The notes: generated by a model not told the origin, from the letters alone. 64,000 nucleotides of DNA from Puccinia triticina (GCF_026914185.1 NC_070562.1:7936001-8000000), one strand, 5' to 3'. Positions 35,437 through 46,480 are shown, counted from the stretch's first letter. Numbers and translations are program-made.

Positions 35437-36177
35437 TTATTCAGGCTTGGATAACACTATATTAGCACGCTCGGATTTATTGGTCGGAGATATTTGATTA
35501 GAGGACGGTAAGATATACTCTTTAGAAGTGGAAGCTACTGGAATAGGAGGCTGCTCGGTCTCGATTGGGTCGGCTATTCTTCGATCGCGTCCTTCACCTC
35601 CATCAATACTCTCGCCATACGGAAGGTTTCCTTCCATTTGTTGCTGTTTTTCTTCTTGTTGTTGGGCTTCTCGTACGGTTTCGATCCCAAGGCTTTGTTC
35701 TTGGGTATCTTGTAGTTGTTGAATTTGCTCGACGACTCGCTCTTTGCCTTTCGCGGTTCTTGGTTGTTCCGAAGGACTCGGAGGTTGGTCCTCTCCTTGT
35801 AGGGGTTCCAGTTGTCCGAGTATTGGCTGATCGCTACTTTCCACGGGAGGAAGTCGGTGATGATTTTGAAGGAGCTGATTGCCTGGTCGAGATACTTCAT
35901 GCTGAGTTTTGTCTCGTCGTAGTCCCGGGCGTTCAGGTACGCTGCTTTGGTTGCCTGGTACATTTCCACGGCGGCTTGTTGGGCTTTGTCGAGGGCTGTC
36001 GGTTGACTTAGTTAGTTCCATCTCATTGTCAGGATTCACTTTAGATGGGGTGACAGCGTACTTATCTCGGTGATTACCTCGAGTTGATCCTCCTCGCCCT
36101 CTTCCTTTTCCTCGACCTCGTTTGATGGGGGAAGGGTTGGCTGCGTGATCTTTTCCTGATCTGGTGTCGGCGACCAT
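35437..36177 (-). CDS. N-terminal Gag-region ORF of the retrotransposon
   Basis: 246 codons from ATG (36177) to TAA (35437-35439), in the same frame as Gag-Pol. The product is basic at its start (MVADTRSGKD, then RGRGKGRGRGG) and rich in Gln, Pro and Ser, so probably disordered. The start resembles other rust Ty3 Gag starts. Reading through or suppressing one TAA would give a 2074-residue Gag-Pol. In its middle it overlaps another frame with stronger codon bias (see next entry), and its ATG lies within the proposed intron of that gene. Confidence 0.7.
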   Translation of the reverse strand: MVADTRSGKDHAANPSPIKRGRGKGRGRGGSTRGNHRDKYAVTPSKVNPDNEMELTKSTDSPRQSPTSRRGNVPGNQSSVPERPGLRRDKTQHEVSRPGNQLLQNHHRLPPVESSDQPILGQLEPLQGEDQPPSPSEQPRTAKGKERVVEQIQQLQDTQEQSLGIETVREAQQQEEKQQQMEGNLPYGESIDGGEGRDRRIADPIETEQPPIPVASTSKEYILPSSNQISPTNKSERANIVLSKPE

Positions 36178-36504
36178 GGTAAGTTTTTTATTTTAAGTTT
36201 TTATATATATGGATGTCGCTTACTTTTAAGGAGTTTCAATGCAGCCTCCTTTGGATCGAAGTGGTCCTCGAGCTTTCTCGCGGGGAGCGTGGCCGGGTGT
36301 GGTCGTTTCTTCTTCTCCTGGTAAGGGCTGAGGAAAAAACCTGGCGGGAGCGATTTGGTGCGTTGCGCTTGTTTCTTCGCGGCTTCCGCTTCGGTCAGCT
36401 TGTTCTGGTCCGGTTGTTTCGTAGCGGTTCGGGCTGTTTGGGCTGTAGCGGTTTGGACGGTTTGAGAGGGTTGTGCGGTGTTAGACACTAGACCCGGTCG
36501 AGTG
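35574..36504 (-). CDS. Spliced overlapping ORF in the retrotransposon leader
   Basis: Two minus-strand blocks with C/G-ending codons unlike the AT-rich pol frame. Block 1 runs from about 36500 (after an acceptor-like GTCTAG) to 36224, ending LKLLK plus one base at a GTAAGC donor. The intron 36223-35996 has a CTAAC branch sequence and ends GACAG. Block 2, 35995-35574, continues in phase to a stop with 140 codons (including VEMYQATKAAYLNARDY and MKYLDQAISSFK). No function is recognised; it may be a Gag/matrix-type helical protein or captured host sequence. The first exon and start codon are not found. Confidence 0.5.
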
Positions 36505-36560
36505 CGGAGAGGAAAAAAGGACAAAACGTATCAGATATGTTTTTGACGGTTTTATATGTA

Positions 36561-39500
36561 CTAGAGGCCAAGGCGGCTTTGCCGCTGCAGATACCTGGTC
36601 CCATTTCTCCTACTTCCTTGATCCCTCCTTCAAAATGTCACAATCAACCTGTCAGCATCACACCTCACTTATGTTCATTCCAATTCCCAAAGTACTGGTG
36701 GCAATATGTTTTCTGTCCTGTTGGCCAAGTTGTAGATCCAACCCAAATGATGTGTCTACCACTTCAAAATTGGCACAATTTATCTACAAAGCATTATGTT
36801 GACAAAAGAATTCTGCAGATCTTCACATGTGGTAAAGTCCACATCAGGCAAGTAAACTTGGGTGTAGTCAAGTTTGATGATGAATGTAGCCCAGAATAGT
36901 AGATATATCCCATATTTTTGACATATTCTCTCCCAGATTTTTACAAGACCATACCAGAAACTTTGTTCAAATTCCACCCCTGAAAAAAAAATTCATCAAC
37001 AGGGTAAATTAAACTGCAAATTTGATTTTTTTCAGCCGTTTGTTTTTGTATTGGAAAAAATATACATCTAGGTTAGTTTGTGTGGAAGAGTGTACAATGC
37101 ATAATTTTAGATAGAATTATTTTTCATCACCATGTTGCCAGTTGGGAAGATAATTTGTCACAACAAGAAGTCAAAAATCTGTCATTTTCTTCTCATTTTC
37201 TTCCATCATCATTCTTCAACCCATTCCTTTCCCTCCTATATCCCTTTTTTATCTCATTCCTTCCTATGTCCTTTTTTTCCCATCATTGTAAATTATGTGT
37301 AGTCTTTTTTCAAAACTTGTTAACAAAAATTACAAACATCATAATGGTGACCTTTTTTTGCAGTCATAAGGAAAGGAAATTTTTTTGCCATTTGGCAAGG
37401 CACATTGTTCCACTGGTGTCTCCTTGTTCTCTTTTCCCCATTGGAATGAAGTGATCATGATAAACATCCCAATTGGGTTACTTTCTACAGTTTCAACATC
37501 ATATGCATCAATGAAACAGGAGAGAATACTGATGTATGTTGCAAGCTTGATTGGCCTGTCCAAAAACCACCGGACAAAAGAGGGAGGTGGATCCCATGTG
37601 GTCAATTGTAGTAAGAAAACAAGGGCACCGCAATTGTTTGGTTGGTCAAGTCCAAGAGAAGTGAAAGGGGTGATGTTGGCGTCATAAGCGGCCCATGAGT
37701 CAGAGCTTGCCTTGTGGGTTGCTTGATTGCTTGGGGAGGTCTGAGGGCGTTCGGAGGTGTTCTAAAGAGTTTGGTTAACATTCGGAGGCCGTTCAGCGGT
37801 CATTGGGTTGATCGGAGGTCGCGGAGGGAGAGGAGGCTTGAAGCAGGTCGTTGGGCTGTCTCTGTAGCCTGCAGGGTGTTGTCAGGAAGGCCGGTAGCGA
37901 CGGTCTTTTGTTGTTGATCGGTCAGGGAGAGCGTGAGGGAGATGGGAAAGGGAGAGGGGACATCGGCCACTCACCAACCTGCTATCATTTTGAGTCATGA
38001 AAAAAAGAAGAGGGGGGCGATTGTTTGGCTTCTCCATTCAAGATCTCGCCTGAGGTCAATCTTTGCAGCCCAAAAAAAAGCTTTGAGGAGGGGGGGGTGC
38101 AATCAAACTGGTTGAGCAATTGATTGAGTTTGTGTAGACCAAAAAAACGAAGGCCGGCGTTGATTGTTCGCCCGGTTGTCTATCTGCGCTGCAGGAAGGG
38201 GGGACCGTGTTCTGGAGAGTGAAATTGAGAGGGGGCCGGAGTCGTTTTTTGGTGGTCCTTCGCCGCATCGAATCCAAAAGGGGTCGGGGACATCGTGCAA
38301 TCAACGGCCATCATGGACCAGGTCGCCAGTAGCTGCTGGCGCGGACCGAAGCGCGAATGTCTCGAACTGCTGGGGCAGGCTTCCGGACGCGCGGCAACAC
38401 AACTGGTGGTCAGCTTGAGCCAGGGCTTCAAGAGGGCGAGCTGATGGATATGCAAGAGATAGACCCAGAACCCGTTCGTCTCTGCCAATGAGCCCTCCGG
38501 CTTCCTTGGTTGCTGTCTCATTCCGACTCGTTGTCGAGTTGTTTCCGGCTGGCTTGGGCAGGCGAAGCACGCTCAATACGGCCGCACACCATCCTGGAAG
38601 GTCGTAGGAGATCGAGGTGGAGCTTGCGCCACCATAATGGCTCGCAGCACTGCTTCCGTCGCCACTATTCTGAGTGGTCAAGCTCGGTCTACAGGGGATC
38701 AAAGTGAAGGATTCAGGGGGGGGGGGGGCGTAGTCAAAGCTGCGGTCGGGGCTGATGCCAATCTTGCCCTGATTGATCCTGCCGAGCCCGGTAGCAAGGG
38801 TGTTGAAGGCGCTTGCGGGGCTACTGAAATTTTTCTTAGGGGGGCGAGGGCGGTGTTGAGGAGGCTGCAGAGGACAAAATTGTTACCAAACTCAACCAGC
38901 TGTTGTTCTCCAATCTCAGCAATAATTTTCTTATTCCGTTGGTCAGCCAATTGGATTTCTTCATCACCTCGATGACCTTGTATCAAACCTTCCTAGGAGA
39001 AAGAACTTGAGGCGAGATACGATGGTTGCGTGGGCCCAGCCTCCAGGTGATCAAAGGCTGTTGAGTTGTAGTCGGTGCCGCGCAGGTCAGACATACATAC
39101 ATCAGCGTGGCGGTGGCATTGTTGCCAAAGATATGAGGCATGCAGGGCGGAGTCGAGGGGAGTTGAGGCAAGCTTGCTGGTGGAGCATGCATATAAGAGG
39201 GGGTGCTCTTGTGTGTTTGGATAATCCCCAGGGCGTCCTCTGCCGCTGTAATTCCAGCGGACGGTTCGCCCTCACCCCCTCCGCTGTTGCACTTGCACAG
39301 TCTGAGGGGCTAAAGAGTGGGCCCCCCACTGGTCACAGCCTTTGCTGCGGGCCAGGGGCCTTCATGTCCATCACTTTTGACCCGTGCACTTGGCACGGGC
39401 TGGGTGTTGCGCCTGTGGGCACAGCTTTGCTGATCTTGGAAGGCTGGTTGAGGTTTGCATGTGATCACTTTTGTTATTTTTGTATTAGATCAGCTTATTT

Positions 39501-39664
39501 TTGTATGTATGTTTATTGGGAGGTGAATTTGTGGTCTTTTTTTTACCCTTTTGTAACTTGGGCAAACCCTTGATTTTTTGATTTTGATTTTGTGTTTTTA
39601 CAGGGGGAACCCTTGATCTTGATTTTTTTAATTTTGGCAAAACTGTGTCTTTAATAAACTTGGA
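36561..39664 (-). mobile_element. Second Helitron, nested in the LTR element
   Basis: On the minus strand it begins TCCAAGTTTATTAAAG (39664), preceded by A. It ends with GCAGCGGCAAAGCCGC, then CTTGGCCTCTAG (36561), followed by T. Both ends match the Helitron at 13535-17757, which fixes its boundaries: 3104 bp inserted between A and T. After the 5' end both share AAGGGTTCCCCCT sequence. No Rep/helicase. Minus-strand open stretches at 38301-38986 have genic composition and may be captured exons, family unrecognised. Confidence 0.85.
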
Positions 39665-39903
39665 TATGTATTGTTTTCTGGTTTTTACTATACTTTTGTT
39701 CTCGCGCTATGTCGGAATTAAAGAGAAAAACTTGTACTTTTTATTGGGTTTTATTGTTTTTTATGTAAAGAAACTGGTCTGTTTGCGGTAAAAACTTTGG
39801 ATAATTGCTAATTCTAGCGGAAAAAAATGAGCAAAAAATCAATTTAAGGTCAGTTTTTTCCGTGACAGGTACTCTAGGTAAAAGACACGATGAGGCCCCC
39901 AAT

Positions 39904-40913
39904 TGTCAGCTATGTTTATGAAACTTAGGGTAAAAACCCGTCAGAAATAAGGGTTTTTGCCCTAGTACTATAACTGTACTGAAATAAAACACTGGCAATA
40001 ATGTGCCAAACTTGTTACGTGGTATTTAGCCACTACAAGGGTTTATACACTCTTATATAAGAGGAGGATATTTGTAATTAATAAGGTTTACTTATTAAGA
40101 ACAGGGATATATAAGGTTTAGAATTAGAAATAGCTGGTAAGCGCTTAAACTGATTGGCTGCGCGTCAGAGGCGGGAGTCTTACAGCAACTATTTATAAAG
40201 ATTTAACTGTAATAAATGCTTATAAGGGATATTGGCAATTTTTAGAGTTAAGATCTAGTAGGTTTCGTGCCAAAAGGGCAGAAATAAAAGAAGTGGTGGC
40301 TTTAATAAGCCAGAGGAGAATTTTCACGAGTTAACTTACAGGTTAATGGGTGGTGAAATGTCTGAGGGGACAATTACAGTGGATCAGTTACCTCCTTAAA
40401 TACTGGAGAGGTCTTTGAGGGCGCTGAAATATTCCCATTGGTTTTGGCTATGGGTAAATGCCAAGAGTAGACGTGAAATCTGCCTTGGTTATGGGTATTT
40501 TAATTGTACAATATTACACAACTTCCCTTACTCCCACACTTGACATTTGTATAACCAATTGTCATGTGAAATAGCTTAATATGAAGTGTAATATCAATTT
40601 GTACTAAGTGTTACTCTCACCCGTGGTTCCTGTTTCACGGGGGAAAGGTATTTTACTAATTAATATAATCTTATGTATTTTAATTTATGTAAAGATTTTT
40701 TATGTAGTTTTCCTGCTCTTTGGAGCGCTTTATGGCTATATGTACATGTATGAAAAAATGTATGAAGGAGTAGGAATGAGGGGTTACTTTGAGTGGGTGA
40801 CCCCCCTTAATTTATCACGAGGATTCTGAATATTCAATAATATTTCAGGATTTGTAAATGGTTTACCAGTTTTTGCAGACTTTAGGATACTTGTTGTATC
40901 TCTAAGGCTGACA
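39904..40913 (-). repeat. 5' LTR (right copy)
   Basis: Same 1010 bp as the left LTR. It supplies the promoter for the minus-strand genes. Confidence 0.92.
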
Positions 40914-40918
40914 CAGAG

Positions 40919-41825
40919 GGACCAATAACTGTGGCGGAGGGACTAATAACTATGGCGGAGGCAATTAGTCATAGATATGACCAAAAGCCCCAGCTGACTC
41001 AAAATTATTCCTGTTGGTGGGTTACCGCCTTGCAGCTAGACGTTTTAGTACAGATGATTTAACTTGATGATCAAAAATTTGGTGCACTTTGCAGCACAGT
41101 AGCTGGTTCTGGCGGATATCCTTAGTAGGAAATCCGCCAAATTAGGCCCCCAGTTGCACATGACTTGCCTGGGGTGTGATACTTCCAAGAAGCTCACAAG
41201 GTGATTTTCAGCGGTATTTCTACCCACTGTAAAACTTTGGGGGGCTTTTGGGCATAGCTGGTTCTGGCGGATTTCCTTGGTAGGAAATCTGCCAAATTAG
41301 CCCCCAGTTCCACGTGACTTGCCTGGGGTGTGCTACTTCCAAGAAGCTCACAAGGTGCTTTCCAGCGGTATTCCTGCCCACTGTAAAATTTTGGGGGGCT
41401 TTGGGGCACCATAGCTAATGCTTTGGCGGAATTCCTTAGTAGGAAATCCCCAAAATTAGAGCCACAGTAGCACACCCATTTCCTGGGGTGTGCTACTGCC
41501 GTGCAGCTCACCATGTTCTCTTAAGAGCACTTTCTGACTGCTGTAAAATTTTGGGGGGCTTTGGGCGCCCCAGTGAGGAGGCATAAATTTTTTGTTATTT
41601 TTGGGCATTTTTTGTGAAATTAAAATTCCAACTCCCATTCCGGGTAGCGGAATTAATTTTCCAACTCCCAAAATCCGCGCGCGTCAAAATTTGGTCCCAC
41701 GGACCCGGGGTGGACGTCGTGAGACGGTCCCCACAACGTAAACACATTTTGGGAGTTGATAAATTAATTTGTGGGAGTCGATTTTTCAACTCCCTATAAA
41801 TAAAGGTTGGAAGTCCTAAGCAAAG
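40919..41825. repeat. Right half of the foldback split by the LTR element
   Basis: Inverted copy of 27853-28560 plus a remnant of the GAGGGACTAATAACTGTGGC units. It ends in CAACTCCCTATAAATA, the inverted form of the left terminus. Several internal tandem units of about 170 bp (GCTTTGGGGC..TAGTAGGAAATC..) are visible at 41180-41480. Confidence 0.72.
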
Positions 41826-42655
41826 CTGCTCTTCTAGATTGATGCCAGGCTGTATGGTTATCATTGACTATGTACTCTAATGCTGCTATGTTCCACTAAT
41901 CTTCAGTGCTCCGCAGGGAGCCAGATCTAGTGCAATAATCTGTGTAAGTGAGAGTCTCTGCTCTCTGCAAGTAAGCTCCAAAAGTAGTAGCTTAGTAAGT
42001 AAGAAAATATGCACTCCTTTTCTCCGCAATATTACCGTATGAGGACCCTGGCAAGCCCAGCCAGAGTTTAGTACATAATGTAAATTACAGCCAAACCTTA
42101 AAATTTGAAAATGAGTTTTTTGATTCTCAAAGATCTCTGGTGCAAGCTGTCTACTACAAAAACCTGTGCATGATGTAAACGTGCACATTTCCTGATGTCA
42201 AAATCATCTAAACCCCATGTGTAGTCGCGAGCCAAAGTGGGTTTTGAGTCACCTAACTTTTCATGAGTATCCTCTGGTTGGGCTTGCCGGGGTCCTACTG
42301 TATTCCAGTCAGAATTGGTTTAACATTGCTGTCACATGCATCTCCTGGACTTGCCGCAGCACGCCTAGTACATCTCCTCCCAGGACAAACCCATGAGGAA
42401 GATTGGAACTACGTGGAATACACACATTATTGTCAACCATACCTCAATAAGAATAACCATAAGTACAAAAATGATGAAAATACAGTGGGTACACTGAAAT
42501 ATTTTGTGTCCTATTTCACTGTTTTTGAGGGCCAAGATGGCCTGTTGGGGCTCCAGTTTTGGGCTCACAGGGTCTTGGGTGGCTGATTAGAAAGAGAAAA
42601 CAAAAATAACTCTTACACAACAACTGGCAGGAAAGCACTGCCAGCATGATTGTGT
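41826..42655. other. Intergenic, no gene recognised
   Basis: Short frames only. 42520-42560 contains GAGGGCCAAGATGGCC, vaguely similar to the Helitron ends but without hairpin or CTRR. Confidence 0.3.
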
Positions 42656-42659
42656 CCAA

Positions 42660-43070
42660 TTCCCACATCTGACATTACATCAGATGAAAAAATCTGATAT
42701 TATATCAGAAAAAACTGTTGTTGTATCTACCACAGATGATATTATTTCTACCTAAAATGATATTGTATCTATCATAAAAGATATTGCATATTCCCCACCT
42801 ATTTAATATCATCATCACTGACTTTATATCAGATTTCTACATCTGATACAACTTTTTGGCCCAAGGACATAACATCATACGGAAAAATCTGATATAAAGT
42901 CAGTAATGTTGATATTGAATAGGTTGAGCCTATGCAATATCCATCATGATAGATATAATATCATCTTAGGTTGATATAATAGCAGTTGTGATAGATACAA
43001 TACCAGTTTTGTCAGATATAATATCAGATTTTTTCATCTGATGTAATGCCAGGTTTAAGAATCTGATACA
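42660..43070. repeat. AT-rich foldback element
   Basis: About 410 bp built of inverted GATATTATATC / AAAAAATCTGAT stretches. The outer arms contain CATCAGATGAAAAAATCTGA and its inverted copy. No coding. Confidence 0.6.
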
Positions 43071-44130
43071 ATCATATTTGCAGTGAAGATAAAAATCAAT
43101 CAAAATTTCAGAGAATTGCCAATTACTTGGGGAATTGTTGAAAAAATGTGGGAGTAAGGAGGGGGGATGCGGATTGATGAATACCAAGAAAAGGAAAGGA
43201 AAATTCTCCTTCTTTTTTTTTCTCTGAGTTGTGGACCAAAATATTCATGGATCAACAATTATACATATCACTATGGGAGTTTCCTTGGCACTTGTGTGCA
43301 AGAGCCATCTCTGAACTCAGTCATAGATTTGGTTGTATCTCAGTTAGATGCTGGTTGGAAGGCAATTTCATGTCTGCCACAAAGTAAGTTTATAACAACT
43401 GAAATCATATCAAATGTGTTGTGCAATGTCTGTGTAAAATTTATGCCATACCTATGGTGAAAACCAGGCCAATTTAATGATAATTTTTACTTGATCCTCA
43501 TATTTTAATTATCATGATTTTTGGCCTCTTTGGAAACTCATACCCAGTAGGTTTCTCTGAAACTGTTTTTGTATTTATTTTCAGGGCACACACCAAAAAG
43601 CTGCCAGTTATTTTTAATTTTTTTCTATTACACATGGTTAAAAATTTGGATGGAGTGTAGTGATATTGTGGGAGGTAGAGCTGTTCCCTAGTACCCGTGG
43701 AAGTGCGGGTGCGGACGGCAAACAGAAGGAATCCCCTCTGGTCGCAGAGGGGATACAAACTTGGCGACCAGAAGAAACCCTTCTGTTTGCAGAGTCTATA
43801 CATCCTCTGAAACCAAAAGGGTTCCCTTCTGGTCGCCAAGGTTGGCTGGAGTTGCACAACCTTGACAACCAGAAGGAATCCGGGGGAAGGTGTGGGCATG
43901 GGTTCAAACTTTGAATACCTGGTATCCGTTAGATTTTACCCAGAATCCCAGAATCCGAACCCGCACCTGCTTGTCACCCAGATGTACCCGCGTCCATGGT
44001 AGTACCAGCGTACAGTTGGCAAATGGATACCCGCTGGAGCTGGGCAAAAAAAGTTACAAATCTGTCATGGGTACCCACTATCTGCTGGCCGGAAGGTACA
44101 TGCCAGCGTATGGGCAATGATTGAACTGGT
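43071..44130. other. Repeat-derived, with a short hairpin array
   Basis: 43680-43880 has alternating CCAGAAGGAATCC / GGTCGCAGAGGG units in both orientations, another hairpin minisatellite. No gene recognised. Confidence 0.35.
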
Positions 44131-45060
44131 AGATTCAATCATTAAGTGGTTCCTTCTTTTCCGGTGTGAATTCATCCTGGTCCCAGAGACGGTACAGTAT
44201 CAATGGCCAAGAAGATTGATTCCTCCCAGTGGTCAAGACTTTATTGTATAAATGACTGAGAGGAATCCTATCATTCACCAAGAATGCACAGTCTAAACAG
44301 CTGAGACAAATCCTCTCAGCCATCAAAACCTCACCTTCTCAACGGCTGGAGGGATTTCTTCTGTTCATCAAGACGGAATAGCCCCAACGGCTGAGAGGAA
44401 TACTCTCAGTCATTGAGACTATACAGCAACAGCTGGGAGGATTCCTTCCAGAGACCAAGATGCACAGTCTTGACAAGCGGAGGTATTCCTCTTGGCCTTC
44501 AAGACTGCACAGTCTTAATGGCTGAGAGGATTCCTCTCAGTCATTCAGACAATACAGTCTTGACCTCTGGGAGGAATCCTCTTTGCCATCAAGAATGTAC
44601 CTTCTTGAGGGCCGGGAGTGTAAGGAGTGGAATCTCCTTCACTGATGAAGTGGCTCAAGAGGGGCGCAAAGGCACGGATTCTATGACCAAGGACTGTATT
44701 TCAAGATGAGCGGGAGCTAGCTCAGAGAGATGTGTCAGTCTACAGGGATCTCTCTTCTATACAATTGGTGAGAAGAGAAAAAGAGTGGATAAAGTGAAAG
44801 GGGTGAATGGCTTACCTAGCTCAGAGAAATGTGTCAGTCTACAGGGATCTCTGCTGAGCTAGGGAAGGAACAGGCTGAAACTAAGTACCGGTGGATTATG
44901 TAATCTAACAATGATAATTGTGACAGCTTTGTGAGACCCCAAAGGAGGGGGCTTACAGGGAGTGTTCCTTCTGGAAATTAAGGCTGAAAATTATTGAGGA
45001 CCAGAGGGACTCCTCTCTGTCATTGATACTGCACAGTCTTGAGGATAGAAGATATTCCCA
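44130..45060. repeat. Hairpin minisatellite, GGCTGAGAGGAATCCTCTCAG type
   Basis: Imperfect units of about 40-55 bp with a self-complementary GAGAGGAATCCTCTC-like core, linked by TCATTGAGAC / CATCAAGA. Same architecture as the GACCGG arrays but a different unit sequence. Confidence 0.5.
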
Positions 45061-45222
45061 AGTCATCCAGAAAATTAAGTCTTGACACTTGGTAGGAATA
45101 CTCCCACCCATTTACATATACTTGCACCATCTCAAGCTTCATATTTAATCCTCTCAGCTGGAGAGACTGTACAGTCTGATTGTAGAGGTAGTATATGTTG
45201 GTACACATCACACCTGTGGATA

Positions 45223-45294
45223 TAGCTCAACGGTAGAGCAACCCAGCATGCATCGGGGAGATGCGGGTTCAATTCCCCCTGTCCGCACTATTCC
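45223..45294 (+). ncRNA. tRNA-like Pol III promoter sequence in LTR 1
   Basis: A perfect A box (TAGCTCAACGGT) and a B-box-like GGTTCAATTCC are spaced as in tRNA genes, within a 72-nt stretch whose 7-bp acceptor stem pairs (GTGGATA with TGTCCGC). The anticodon arm is poor: position 33 is A, TGC falls at the anticodon position, and one stem pair is mismatched. It is therefore likely not a decoding tRNA but a retained promoter. Confidence 0.6.
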
Positions 45295-45447
45295 TTTTAC
45301 TCGCTCTACAGGTTATGAGCCCAGTGCTATAGGCAGCTGCGTACCTGGGATGAGCCTCTGGGAGGATTAGTGGGCTCTGTCACCGGTGTAGGTGTACAGG
45401 GGGTGTGTAGAGGTAGTATATGTTGGTACACCTCACACCTGTGGATA

Positions 45448-45519
45448 TAGCTCAACGGTAGAGCAACCCAGCATGCATCGGGGAGATGTGGGTTTGATTC
45501 CCCCTGTCCACACTATTTC
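45448..45519 (+). ncRNA. tRNA-like Pol III promoter sequence in LTR 2
   Basis: Second copy. Here the acceptor 3' strand reads TGTCCAC, turning a G-T pair of copy 1 into an A-T pair, and the B box reads GGTTTGATTCC. Confidence 0.6.
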
Positions 45520-45535
45520 TTTTACTCGCTCTACA

Positions 45536-46480
45536 CTAATTGAATGAGAGCCTGAGCTCAGATGAATGCCACAGCGGTGTACTTATCACATAAGTACATC
45601 CCAATCCTCAAGTGTACAGTTGCCTTGAGCCTGCGTGTCTGTAGACTATGTTAGACAGATGGAAGGGACAGACAAAAACATGTAAGCCCCATCCCAGATG
45701 CCTGATCTGGTCAACAAGGGGTTACAAACGTCACACTCCTCAAATGAAGGCACACAAAGGCATTCACAGCTCAAAGCCATGAATACCTTTACTCAGGAAT
45801 ACATGGAGTTCACACAACAAAATGAGGTGTGCATGCTGGTGTGAGGGGTGCACAAATTATTTTATGGGGGTGTATCTATAAGCCCATGCCAATTTATTTT
45901 CAATTATTAAATTTGAAATTAGGAGTGAACAAAAGTTGTGTTTAATTTTGATTTAAAGATGTCAGAGTCATTTTGGAATCATGTATCATATAATACTCTA
46001 GTGTAAACAGATTAATCTTTTCTGAAACCCAATAAATGATATAAATTGCCAAAAATTTGAAATTAACTTATACTTTGATTGCAGAAATTGCATCTTTACA
46101 GTTCCAACTGAGTTCCAGTTGATTTCCAGTTGATCAGTTCCAACCAATTTCCACATGAGTGTTAGATGAGTTCCAGATCAGTTCCAAATGATTTCTGGAA
46201 TTGATCATTGTTTCCTAACACTATTTTCACCAAAGGCTGCCAGCACAGTTATAGAAAACAATTCATGTGTGGCACTCCCTGGAGAGTGGGAACAGATCTC
46301 CCCTGGTGCCTACTTTTTCATTCAAGCTTAACTGTTCCACACTGCACAACAGCCTCAGAAGGGTGTGCTTGCAATGCTGAGTGGTGCGTCTGAAGCGCAA
46401 TTGGGGCGGGTCTCAACTGACCCACTAAGCATGTGGCTTGCTGGGGGTTTTCATCTGGATTTGGGAGGACTCCCAGTCAA
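45536..46480. other. AT-rich intergenic, no gene recognised
   Basis: Contains AGTTCCAGTTGATTTCCAG-type short repeats at 46100-46200. No gene. Confidence 0.3.

Larger units (their letters stand above)
28918..40913 (-). mobile_element. Complete Ty3/gypsy LTR retrotransposon
   Basis: 11,996 bp, coding strand minus. LTRs at 28918-29927 and 39904-40913 are each 1010 bp, start TGTCAGC and end GCTGACA, and look identical in every line compared. Target duplication CAGAG lies at 28913-28917 and 40914-40918. A purine tract (AGAGGGGGCGAG on the minus strand) precedes the 3' LTR at about 29930. The primer-binding site should start TGGGGGCCTC just inside the 5' LTR at about 39901. Gag-Pol order is protease, RT, RNase H, integrase, chromodomain-like tail, as in chromoviruses. 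A 3.1-kb Helitron (36561-39664) is nested in the leader. Identical LTRs imply recent insertion. Confidence 0.93.
45181..45535 (+). mobile_element. TRIM retroelement with tRNA-like LTRs
   Basis: Two direct repeats of 130 bp (45181-45310 and 45406-45535), start TGTAGAGG and end CTCTACA, flank a 95-bp interior. Right after the first repeat is GGTTATGAGCCCAGTGCT, complementary to the D-to-anticodon half of initiator tRNA-Met, the half-tRNA primer used by many Ty1/copia elements. A purine tract (AGGGGGTG) precedes the second repeat. Flanks are CTGAT and CTAAT, a 5-bp duplication with one mismatch. Each LTR carries a tRNA-like block (next entries). No coding. Confidence 0.82.

Noticed and set aside
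42525..42560. Another Helitron 3' end
   Set aside because: It shares GGCCAAG..GGCC wording only; no GC hairpin followed by CTRR and T.
45223..45294. A functional tRNA gene
   Set aside because: The anticodon loop lacks U33, a stem pair is mismatched, and the sequence is part of a TG..CA direct repeat with retroelement signals.
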